A stretch of 64,000 nt of DNA from JALYUA01 sp039933215 (GTDB taxonomy: Bacteria > Acidobacteriota > Thermoanaerobaculia > UBA5066 > Gp7-AA6): the NCBI GenBank assembly GCA_039933215.1, contig JBDTOO010000017.1:5615-69614 (forward strand). Reading direction: 5' to 3'. Position numbers and translations under genes: made by a program. This document shows, in pieces, positions 31,637-39,291 of this stretch. The notes beneath the pieces were generated by a model that saw only the letters and a list, made by a program, of their open reading frames with translations, ran no database searches and was not told where the DNA came from. Numbering within the stretch: the first letter of the stretch is position 1; the number at the start of each line of letters is the position of its first letter.

Positions 31637-33499
31637 GTGGAGGAAGACTCGCCGCCGCGCCGGGTCGCCTCGCCTCCGGGCCGGCCGCTCCTGCTCTACG
31701 ACGGCGACTGCGGATTCTGCCGCGTCTGGATCGCGCGGTGGCGCCTCCGGACGGGAGGCCGGGTCGACTACGCGCCTTCCCAGGAGGAGGGCGGCCGGTT
31801 TCCGGAGATTGCCCCGGAGGAGTTCCGCCGATCCGTCCAGCTCGTCCTTCCCGACGGAAAGGTTCTTTCCGGCGCCCACGCGGTCCTCGCGTCGCTCGCG
31901 GCCGGCGGTCACGGCTTCGGACTCGGGGTGTACCGCCGCGTTCCGGGCGCGGCGCCCGCGGCAGAGGCCGGGTACGCCTTCGTCGCGCGGCATCGCGGCG
32001 GCGCTTCCGCGGTGACGCGGGCGCTCTGGGGGGGAAGCGTTCTCCCCCGGACGCACTCCGCCGCCGCGATCCTGTTTTTGCGGCTCCTCGGCCTCGTCTT
32101 TCTCGCCGCCTTCGTGTCGGTCTGGTTCCAGGTCGACGGTCTCGTGGGCTCGCGAGGCATCCTCCCCGTCCGAGAGCTCCTGACCTTTCTTTCGGAGCGC
32201 CTCGGCGCGGAGCGCTTCTGGCTCGTCCCGACGCTCTCGTGGTTCGACGCCTCCGACGGATTTCTCCATGCGCAATGCGCCGCGGGCGCCGTCCTCTCCA
32301 TCCTCCTGGCGCTCGGTTTCTTCCCCGCCGCCTGCGCGGCCGGTGCGACCGTTCTCTACCTTTCCCTCTCGGCCGCCGGGCAGACCTTCTTCTCGTTCCA
32401 GTGGGACACGCTCTTAGTCGAGGCGGGCTTTCTCGCGATCTTCCTGGCGCCGCTCTCGGCGCGCCTGCGCTTTCCTTCCGAAGGGCCGCGGCGCACGGCG
32501 GTCTTCCTCTTGCGCTGGCTCGTGTTCCGGTTGAATTTCTCCTCGGGCGTCGTGAAGCTCGGGAGCGGCGACGCGAGCTGGCGGCATGCGACGGCCCTCT
32601 CGTACTACTACGAGACGCAGCCCCTTCCGCCGTGGACGGCCTGGTATTTCCATCGGCTCCCGGCGTCCGGCCAGACGATCTCGGTCTTCGCACTGCTCTT
32701 CGTCGAGCTCGCCGCGGCTTTCTGCGTCTTCGGACCCCGCCGCGTCCGGATCGCGGGGTTCGTCGTGCTCGTGCTGCTGCAGGCGTCGATCTTCGCGACG
32801 GGCAACTACGCTTTCTTCAACGTGCTCGCCGCGATCCTCTGCCTCGTCCTTCTCGACGACGAGACACTCGCGTCCCGGCGCCTCCGGAAGGAGTCCTCCG
32901 GCGACCTCCCGCCCTCCCTCCGCCCGACCCGGCTCTGGCCGCGGCCGGTCGGCTTCGCCGTTGCCGCCGGAATCGTCGCGATCAGCGCGACCCAGCTGAC
33001 CTCGATGCTCTCGGTGTCCGTGCCGGGGATCCGGCCGGCCGTCGCGCTCGCCCGGGCCGTCGAGCCCCTGCGGCTCGTGAACTCGTACGGGCTGTTCGCC
33101 GTGATGACGACCCGCCGCGACGAGATCGTGGTCGAGGGCAGCGCGGACGGCCGGACGTGGACGCCCTATGAATTCCGGTGGAAGCCGGGAGACGTCCGGC
33201 GGAGACCCGCGTTCGTTGCGCCGCATCAGCCGCGCCTCGACTGGCAGATGTGGTTCGCGGCCCTCGGCTCCTTCGAGGAGAGCCCGTGGTTTGGGAGATT
33301 TCTCGCGCGTCTCGTCGAGGGCTCGCCTGCCGTCGTAGGCCTTCTCGCTTCGAACCCGTTTCCCACGGCCCCGCCCCGTTTCGTCCGGGCGCGCCTCTTC
33401 CGGTACCACTTCACGGACGCGGCGGAGCGCCGCGCGACGGGCGCCTGGTGGCGCCGGGAAGAGATCGGGCTCTACGCCCCGGAGCTCGGCCGGCCATGA
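31637..33499 (+). CDS. DUF393 thiol-oxidoreductase-like domain fused to lipase maturation factor-like membrane protein
   Basis: A 620-residue protein. Residues 18-125 form a DCC/DUF393 domain with the CxxC motif in LLYDGDCGFCRVWIARW, thioredoxin-like by family. Residues 145-620 form a multi-pass LMF1-like domain with SRGILPV, FFSFQWDTLLVEAGF, FRLNFSSGVVKLGSGD and a soluble C-terminal part with FRWKPGD and PHQPRLDWQMWFAALG. Vertebrate LMF1 supports lipase folding in the ER; the bacterial role is unproven. A disulfide-handling role fits the fused CxxC domain, by inference. Start is GTG 31637 without a strong ribosome site. Its stop overlaps the next ATG (ATGA). Confidence 0.85.
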   Translation: MEEDSPPRRVASPPGRPLLLYDGDCGFCRVWIARWRLRTGGRVDYAPSQEEGGRFPEIAPEEFRRSVQLVLPDGKVLSGAHAVLASLAAGGHGFGLGVYRRVPGAAPAAEAGYAFVARHRGGASAVTRALWGGSVLPRTHSAAAILFLRLLGLVFLAAFVSVWFQVDGLVGSRGILPVRELLTFLSERLGAERFWLVPTLSWFDASDGFLHAQCAAGAVLSILLALGFFPAACAAGATVLYLSLSAAGQTFFSFQWDTLLVEAGFLAIFLAPLSARLRFPSEGPRRTAVFLLRWLVFRLNFSSGVVKLGSGDASWRHATALSYYYETQPLPPWTAWYFHRLPASGQTISVFALLFVELAAAFCVFGPRRVRIAGFVVLVLLQASIFATGNYAFFNVLAAILCLVLLDDETLASRRLRKESSGDLPPSLRPTRLWPRPVGFAVAAGIVAISATQLTSMLSVSVPGIRPAVALARAVEPLRLVNSYGLFAVMTTRRDEIVVEGSADGRTWTPYEFRWKPGDVRRRPAFVAPHQPRLDWQMWFAALGSFEESPWFGRFLARLVEGSPAVVGLLASNPFPTAPPRFVRARLFRYHFTDAAERRATGAWWRREEIGLYAPELGRP

Positions 33500-34836
33500 T
33501 CCGCACGGACGTCGTCGTCGTCGGCGCCGGGGCGTCGGGGCTCGCGGCGGCGAGAGACCTGTCTCTCGCGGGATTTCGCGTCGCCGTGCTCGACGGACGG
33601 GCCCGGCTCGGCGGACGTATCGACACGGAGCACGATCCTTCCTGGACGGTTCCGATCGATCTCGGCCCGGAGTTCATCCACGGCCCGGCGGAGGAGACGC
33701 TCGCGATCGTGCGCGCCGCGCGGCTGGTCGCCATCCGCCTCGAGGACGCGCACTGGAAGAAGACGGGCCGGGGCTGGACCCGGCAATCCGACTTCTGGGC
33801 GGCGGCGGATCGCGTCACGAACCGGATGCGCCGGACCGGCCGCGACCGCAGCGTGGCGGATTTTCTTCGCGCGCATCCCTCGCTGTCTCGAAACGACCGG
33901 GATCTCGTGCGCTCTCTCGTCGAGGGTTACGACGCGGCTCCCGCGAATCGCGTCGGGGAGCACTCGATCGCGACCCGCGGCGGCTCCGGTCCGCACGACC
34001 AGTTCCGCCTCCTCTCGGGTTATGACGGCGTCGCAGGATGGCTCGCGTCGTCGGGAGACCTCGAGAAGATCTCCTTCCGGTACGAAACGGTGGCGCGGGA
34101 CGTCCGGTGGGGCCCCGGCCGCGTCGAGGTGGAAGCGGTCACCCGGCGCGGGACCGAGCGGTTCGCGGCGCGCGCCGCGGTGCTGACGCCGCCGGTCGGC
34201 GTCTGGAAGGCCGTTCCCGGAGATGAGGGTGCGATCCGTCTTCTTCCCGAGGTCGCGAGCCGGCAGCGCGCGCTCGAGCGCGTGGACATGGGGACGGTCG
34301 TCAAGCTCGTTCTGCGATTCCGCGAGCCTTTCTGGCGCGGCGCGCCGGGCGCTCCCGCCGGCGCGTCTCCGCGCGGGGAAACGCCGCAGCTCGGTTTCCT
34401 GCACGATTCCCGGGCGGCCTTTCCGACGTGGTGGAGCATGGAGCCCGCCGAGGCTCCGATCCTGACGGCCTGGGCGGGCGGGCCCGCGGCGCAGGCCCTC
34501 TCGGGACTTCCGGAGGAGGAGCTCGCCGGCCGGGCCGTCGAGACGATCGCGCGGCTTCTCGGCGTGCCGCGCGGGCGAGTCGGCGCGTCCCTCGAGGCGT
34601 GGCGCTCTCACGATTGGCAGGGCGATCCGTTCTCTCGCGGGGCTTACAGTTATCTCGGCGTCGGCGGAGTGCCGGCCCGCGCGGTCCTCGCACGGCCCGT
34701 GCGTGGCACGCTCTTCTTCGCGGGGGAGGCGACCGACCGCGAGCAGAGCGGCACGGTCGCGGGAGCGATCTCGAGCGGCCGCCGGGCGGCCCGGCAGGCC
34801 GTCCGGTCCCTGACGGAACGCCGTCACCGTTCGTAA
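33496..34836 (+). CDS. FAD-dependent amine oxidase-like protein
   Basis: A 446-residue flavoprotein. An N-terminal FAD-binding Rossmann motif VVVVGAGASGLAAARDLSLAG leads to the dinucleotide-binding continuation RARLGGRIDTEH and DLGPEFIHGPAEETL. The C-terminal flavin contact GTLFFAGEATDREQSGTVAGAISSGRRAA is typical of monoamine/polyamine oxidases. No signal peptide is seen. The substrate amine is unknown. It is translationally coupled to the DUF393/LMF fusion upstream. A short inverted repeat with TTTT overlaps its stop codon. Confidence 0.87.
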   Translation: MIRTDVVVVGAGASGLAAARDLSLAGFRVAVLDGRARLGGRIDTEHDPSWTVPIDLGPEFIHGPAEETLAIVRAARLVAIRLEDAHWKKTGRGWTRQSDFWAAADRVTNRMRRTGRDRSVADFLRAHPSLSRNDRDLVRSLVEGYDAAPANRVGEHSIATRGGSGPHDQFRLLSGYDGVAGWLASSGDLEKISFRYETVARDVRWGPGRVEVEAVTRRGTERFAARAAVLTPPVGVWKAVPGDEGAIRLLPEVASRQRALERVDMGTVVKLVLRFREPFWRGAPGAPAGASPRGETPQLGFLHDSRAAFPTWWSMEPAEAPILTAWAGGPAAQALSGLPEEELAGRAVETIARLLGVPRGRVGASLEAWRSHDWQGDPFSRGAYSYLGVGGVPARAVLARPVRGTLFFAGEATDREQSGTVAGAISSGRRAARQAVRSLTERRHRS

Positions 34837-34843
34837 CGGTTTT
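34826..34843 (+). terminator. Possible intrinsic terminator overlapping the stop codon
   Basis: ACCGTT-CGT-AACGGT followed by TTT; the TAA stop of the amine oxidase gene lies within it. The stem is short (6 bp) and the T-run brief, so termination would be weak. Confidence 0.35.
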
Positions 34844-35007
34844 CGCGCGAACCGCGCCGCCTCCGGGACGGCCTCCGCCCCGGCGCCCGCGAACCGGACG
34901 CCCGCCTCGGGGGCGCAAGATCCTCAAAACAAAGAAGTCTTCGGCTGCGCCCGAGCTCGCCTTTTCCCGTTTTGCGGCGTCCGGCCGCTCGAAGCACGGC
35001 GATTGCA

Positions 35008-35364
35008 ATGTCTGCAACCATGGAAAACGCCGCTCTCGAGCGCGCTCGGGCGCACGTCGAGTTCGATCGCACCCAGGTCGTTCGGGCGGAGCTCGGTCCC
35101 GGTCCTCTCGGGACTCGCGTCCGCTGCACGGTGCCGCTGGCCGGCCCGGTCGACGAACGGTGGCGAAGGACCTTCCGGTCCGTTCAGCTCGAGGACACCG
35201 GCTTCTTCCGCTTTCGCCTCGAAATGGGGAGCAATCACATCTCCTTCACCGTCACCGAGACGGAGCGAGGGCGGGAAGTCCCCTCGGAATTGAGGACGCT
35301 GCAGTTCCTGCTCGACACGGTCAACGGGAAGGTGAATACGCTCAAAGGAACGCCGCAGACATGA
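35008..35364 (+). CDS. Small hypothetical protein
   Basis: 118 residues from ATG 35008 (alternatives 34972 and 35020). Charged, no signal peptide or membrane helix. A central stretch (FRSVQLEDTGFFRFRLEMGSNHISFTVTETE) looks beta-rich. I do not recognise the family. The codon third positions are GC-rich as in neighbours, and no longer frame covers the region on either strand at equal quality, so it is probably real. It sits alone between the amine oxidase gene and the convergent serC gene. Confidence 0.5.
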   Translation: MSATMENAALERARAHVEFDRTQVVRAELGPGPLGTRVRCTVPLAGPVDERWRRTFRSVQLEDTGFFRFRLEMGSNHISFTVTETERGREVPSELRTLQFLLDTVNGKVNTLKGTPQT

Positions 35365-35438
35365 CTCGGACACGCTGATAGGGGCTCGCCTGGGGGGAAC
35401 CCGAGGGTCGGCGATCGGGCGGGGCGCCGGCGCCGCCT

Positions 35439-36524
35439 TCAGCTCTTCTTCTGGAACTCCTGCATGAAGGAGACGAGGGCCGAGACGCCCGCCGGCGGGA
35501 AGGCGTTGTAGATCGAGGCGCGCACGCCGCCGACCGACCGGTGGCCCTTCAATCCGTCGAATCCCCTCGAGCCGGCCTCCGACACGAATTTCTTCTCGAG
35601 CTCCTCCGACGGCAGGCGAAAGTTCACGTTCATCTTCGACCGGCTCCCGGTGCGCGCATGCGGGCGGTAGAAGCCGTCCGAGCCGTCGATCGCGTCGTAG
35701 AGCTGCGCCGCCTTCTCCGCGTTGCGCCGTCCGATCTCCTCGAGGCCTCCCTGCGCGATCAGCCACTTCAGGACGAGGCCCATGACGTAGATCGTGAACA
35801 CCGGCGGGGTGTTGTAGAGGGATCCCTCCTTCGCGTGCGTGTTGTAGTCGAGCATCGTCGGGAGACCGGCCGGGGACCGGGCGAGCATGTCGTCCCGGAT
35901 GATCACGAGCGTCACGCCGGAGGGGGCGAGGTTTTTCTGGGCGCCGGCGTAGATCAGGGCGTACTTCGCGACGTCGATCGGCCGGCTGAAGATGTCGGAG
36001 GACGCATCCGCGACGAGCGGAACGGCGCCGGAGTCCGGCTCCGATTCCCATTCCGTGCCGAAGATCGTGTTGTTGGTCGTGAAGTGGAGGTAGGAGGACT
36101 CAGGGTCGACGCGGATCTCCGACGGCTCGGGGACGCGCGCGAATTTCTCGGCCTCGGTGGATCCGGCAATTTGAACCGTTCCCACCTTGCGCGCCTCCTG
36201 CGCCGCTTTCTTCGACCAGGTGCCCGTGACGATGTAGTCCGCCTTGCCGGCGGCCGGCAGGATGTTCATCGGCACCATCGAGAACTGGAGAGATGCCCCT
36301 CCCTGGAGAAAGAGCACCCGATAGTTGTCCGGGATGCCGGCGAGCCGGCGAATGTCCGCCTCGCAGGTCTGGATGATCTCCTCGAACTTCTTCGATCGGT
36401 GGCTGATCTCGAGGATCGATTCACCGACTCCGGGCAACGCCAGGAGATCGCGCTGCGCCTCGAGGAGAACCTCCTCGGGCAGAACGGCGGGTCCGGCGTT
36501 GAAGTTGAAGATGCGCTTCGTCAT
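35439..36524 (-). CDS. serC: Phosphoserine aminotransferase
   Basis: A 361-residue class V PLP aminotransferase converting 3-phosphohydroxypyruvate to 3-phosphoserine with glutamate. Diagnostic motifs are NFNAGPAVLPEEVL at the start, FLQGGASLQFSMVP, VADASSDIFSRPIDV and the PLP-lysine loop YALIYAGAQKNLAPSGVTLV (Lys at about residue 196), plus substrate-binding HRSVGGVRASIYNAF near the end. Full length for the family (about 360 aa). ATG 36524 overlaps the stop of serA (ATGA), so steps one and two of serine synthesis are translationally coupled. Confidence 0.95.
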   Translation of the reverse strand: MTKRIFNFNAGPAVLPEEVLLEAQRDLLALPGVGESILEISHRSKKFEEIIQTCEADIRRLAGIPDNYRVLFLQGGASLQFSMVPMNILPAAGKADYIVTGTWSKKAAQEARKVGTVQIAGSTEAEKFARVPEPSEIRVDPESSYLHFTTNNTIFGTEWESEPDSGAVPLVADASSDIFSRPIDVAKYALIYAGAQKNLAPSGVTLVIIRDDMLARSPAGLPTMLDYNTHAKEGSLYNTPPVFTIYVMGLVLKWLIAQGGLEEIGRRNAEKAAQLYDAIDGSDGFYRPHARTGSRSKMNVNFRLPSEELEKKFVSEAGSRGFDGLKGHRSVGGVRASIYNAFPPAGVSALVSFMQEFQKKS

Positions 36525-37747
36525 GGCTCTCCTTCCGCGTCCCCCCCGAGCGGGAGAAGCGCGACTTCGATGATGTCTTCCGTGCTCCGCCGGATCGACT
36601 CGAGGACGGCGGGGGAGGGCGCCTGGTTGAGGTGTATCCGGGCGACGGCGGCGCGGGCCCCTTCGAACACGACGTTCTCCGTCTCCTGCGCGTTGATGCC
36701 CGCCTGCTTGATCCCGTCGAAGACCGCAGCGAGAACGCCGACCCGATCGAAGTGGCGCACGACGAGCAGGTGCGTCGCCGGCGACTTGCGGGCCAGGTTG
36801 ACGACGTTCGGAGCGCGCCCCTTCTGCCGGTATTCGGACACGATCCGGACGGTCTCCGCGGCGATCGCTTCCTGCGCCTGATCCGTGGAGGCGCCGATGT
36901 GGTGCGTTCCGATCACTCCGGGAAGCTGGAAGATGGAGTCGTCGACGGCTCCGGAGCCGCCTGCCGGCTCGCCGGCGAAGACGTCGAGGCCGGCCCGGAT
37001 TCCCTTCCCGGTGACGGCGGCCGCGAGCGCTGGCTGGTCGACGACCTCGGCTCGCGACGTGTTGACGAAGAAGGCGTTCGGTTTCATCGCGGCGAAGAAG
37101 GCCTGGCCCACGAGGCCCCGCGTCTCCGGCTTCAGCGCGACATGCACACTGACCGCGTCCGCGTCTCGCGCGACGTCGGCGGGAGCATCGCGGCGTTCGA
37201 CGCCGAGAGCCCTCGCCCCTTCGGGCGTGAGGCTCCGGCTCCAGGCGACGACGGGCATCCCGAAGGCGCGCGCCCGCGAGACCATCTCCTTGCCGATGCC
37301 GCCCGTGCCGATGAGCCCGAGCGTCCGGCCGAAGAGCCCGCGCGCCTTGCTGTATTCCTTCTTGTTCCAGACGCCATCCCGGAGGTCCTTCGCGTTCTCG
37401 GGAATCCGCCGGTCGAGCGCGAGCAGGAGCCCGAACGCGAGCTCGGCGACGGCGATCGAGTTCTTCCCCGGGCAGTTGGCCACGTAGATCCCGCGCTCCG
37501 ACGCGGCCTCCACGTCGATCGTGTTGTATCCCGCGCCCGCGCGGACGACGAGGGAAAGCCGGCCCGCTTCGAGCATCGCTCGCGTGACCTTTGCCGAGCG
37601 CACGACGAGGACCTCCGCTTCCGAATCCCGGATGCGTCCGACGAGAGCATCGTCCTTCGCGTCGGGCTCGTAGAGGACCTCGAAGCCGGCCGCCGCGAGG
37701 CCGTCCAGCCCGGATTTCTCGAACCGGTCGGCAACGAGCACTTTCAT
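36521..37747 (-). CDS. serA: D-3-phosphoglycerate dehydrogenase with ACT domain
   Basis: A 408-residue NAD-dependent dehydrogenase. Substrate and NAD domains are at about residues 1-305: VVRAGAGYNTIDVEAASERGI, the NAD motif GLIGTGGIGKEMVSRARAFG, and the catalytic His in VIGTHHIGASTDQAQ. The C-terminal ACT domain (about 328-400, HLLVVRHFDRVGVLAAVFDGI) is the usual site for serine feedback. It catalyses the first committed step of serine synthesis. It lies between DUF1015 and serC genes in one operon; the DUF1015 start-to-stop gap is 64 bp. Confidence 0.94.
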   Translation of the reverse strand: MKVLVADRFEKSGLDGLAAAGFEVLYEPDAKDDALVGRIRDSEAEVLVVRSAKVTRAMLEAGRLSLVVRAGAGYNTIDVEAASERGIYVANCPGKNSIAVAELAFGLLLALDRRIPENAKDLRDGVWNKKEYSKARGLFGRTLGLIGTGGIGKEMVSRARAFGMPVVAWSRSLTPEGARALGVERRDAPADVARDADAVSVHVALKPETRGLVGQAFFAAMKPNAFFVNTSRAEVVDQPALAAAVTGKGIRAGLDVFAGEPAGGSGAVDDSIFQLPGVIGTHHIGASTDQAQEAIAAETVRIVSEYRQKGRAPNVVNLARKSPATHLLVVRHFDRVGVLAAVFDGIKQAGINAQETENVVFEGARAAVARIHLNQAPSPAVLESIRRSTEDIIEVALLPLGGDAEGEP

Positions 37748-37811
37748 GGGGCGGGATTCTATGGGAGGCGGCCCTCCGGCCGGCGGGTACGGTGGGCGGT
37801 CCCGGCCCGCC

Positions 37812-39038
37812 TCAGATGCGGTGAATGAGGAGCCCGTCGCGCAGCTTGGGCTCGAACCATGTGCTCTTGGGCGGCATGATCTCGTTGGCGTCGGAGATGG
37901 CCATCAGCTCGTCGAGGGAAACCGGGTAGAGGGAAAAGGCGGCCGCCGCTTTCCCGGAATCGACGAGCCTCTCGAGCTCGGCCGTCCCCCGGGCGCCGCC
38001 CACGAAATCGATCCGCTTGTCGGTGCGGACGTCCTGGATGCCGAGCCTCGGAGAGAGGAAGCTCTCCTGGAGGATCGAGACGTCGAGGGACCCGATCGGC
38101 CCGGCGCCACCTTTTCCCGGCGCCGGAGTCAGACCGTACCAGCGGCCGGCGAGATACATCGAGATCTCTCCGCGGCGGCGCGGAGCCGGCGAAGCCCCCT
38201 CCGTCACCTGGAACGCCTCACGCGCCGCGGCGAGCAGGTCTTCCGGTGAACGGTCCAGCTCCCGGACGATGCGGTTGTACGCGAGGATCCGAACCTGGCT
38301 CGCCGGAAAAAGGACGGTCAGGAAGAAGTCGAAAGGGCTGCCGGCGGCGGCGCCCGGGCTCGCCGCGCGGCGATCGGCCCGGGCGCGGCTGGCGCTCGCC
38401 GCCCGGTGATGGCCGTCCGCGATGTACAGCCGGGGGACGTCCGCGAAGGCTCGCTCTGCATCGCGACCCTGTCCGGCGGGCATCCGCCACAGGGTGTGAA
38501 GCGTTCCATCCTCGGCCGTGAAGTCGTAGAGAGGGTCCTCGCGCTTCGTCGCGTCGACCAGCGCGTCGATCCGGGTGTCGTCCCGGTAGGTGAGGAAGAC
38601 CGGGCCCGTTTGCGCCGAGAGGGCGAGCATGTGACGCGTGCGGTCGTCTTCCTTGTCACGCCGCGTCCGCTCGTGTTTCAGGATCACGTCCGAGTCGTAC
38701 TCGTCGATGGAGCAGCAGGCGGCGATCCCCGTCTGCTCGTGGTCGCCCATGCGGAGCCGGTAGACGTACACGGACGGCTCCGATTCGACGGTGAGCGGAG
38801 CGTCGCGTTTCAGCCGCTCGAAGTTCTCCGCTCCGCGGCGGTACACCTCGTCCGCGTGGGGATCCGTTCCTTCCGGAAGGTCGATCTCCGGCCGGGAGAC
38901 GTGGAGGAAGGAGAGCGGGTTGCCTTCGGCGAGGCGCCTCGCCTCGTCGGTGCTCACGACGTCGTAGGGGACGGAGGAGACGTGCGCCGCCGCGGAAGGA
39001 GCGGGACGGAGCGCCGGAAACGCGCGAAGGGTCGCCAT
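37812..39038 (-). CDS. DUF1015 family protein
   Basis: A 408-residue cytoplasmic protein matching DUF1015 along its length: an early PYDVVSTDEARRLAEGNPLSFLHV, a central LKHERTRRDKEDDRTRHML, and IADGHHRAASA, whose GHHR is the most conserved element. It has been noted as a putative hydrolase/HPr-like fold, but no reaction is established. DUF1015 genes are often found beside serA and serC, as here, which suggests a role near serine or phosphoserine metabolism. First gene of the operon. Confidence 0.88.
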   Translation of the reverse strand: MATLRAFPALRPAPSAAAHVSSVPYDVVSTDEARRLAEGNPLSFLHVSRPEIDLPEGTDPHADEVYRRGAENFERLKRDAPLTVESEPSVYVYRLRMGDHEQTGIAACCSIDEYDSDVILKHERTRRDKEDDRTRHMLALSAQTGPVFLTYRDDTRIDALVDATKREDPLYDFTAEDGTLHTLWRMPAGQGRDAERAFADVPRLYIADGHHRAASASRARADRRAASPGAAAGSPFDFFLTVLFPASQVRILAYNRIVRELDRSPEDLLAAAREAFQVTEGASPAPRRRGEISMYLAGRWYGLTPAPGKGGAGPIGSLDVSILQESFLSPRLGIQDVRTDKRIDFVGGARGTAELERLVDSGKAAAAFSLYPVSLDELMAISDANEIMPPKSTWFEPKLRDGLLIHRI

Positions 39039-39148
39039 GCGCGCGATTCTATCGAAGGCATTCGAAGGCTCCCGGAGCGCGCGATCCCGCCTCGAAACGC
39101 GCCAGACGAGGTCGCATTCGGCCCCGGCGGCGCGGTTTCGGATCGAGC

Positions 39149-39168
39149 TGTCGCCGTCGGCGGCGACA
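39149..39168. promoter_or_regulatory. Inverted repeat upstream of secreted peptidase gene
   Basis: TGTCGCCG-TCGG-CGGCGACA is a perfect 8-bp inverted repeat with a 4-bp spacer. It ends two bases before TTGTCA (39171-39176), which could serve as a -35 element; no good -10 match was found at 17 bp. Located in the divergent region between the DUF1015 operon and the peptidase gene. Confidence 0.4.
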
Positions 39169-39212
39169 CCTTGTCACGCAATTCAGATTTCGAATTCTTC
39201 GCTCGAAAAAAC

Positions 39213-39228
39213 TCCGCGACGTCGCGGA
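39213..39228. promoter_or_regulatory. Perfect 16-bp palindrome, possible operator
   Basis: TCCGCGACGTCGCGGA reads the same on both strands, 64 bp upstream of the ATG at 39292. Its half TCCGCGA also occurs in the inverted repeat at 10838-10857, there with four rather than two bases between halves. An operator or a DNA methylation/recognition site are both possible. Confidence 0.4.
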
Positions 39229-39291
39229 CGAAAGCGCGAAACCGTGCTGTCAGCGGACCGTATCTCCCCGCGGAGGCCAGGGAGGTGCGCG

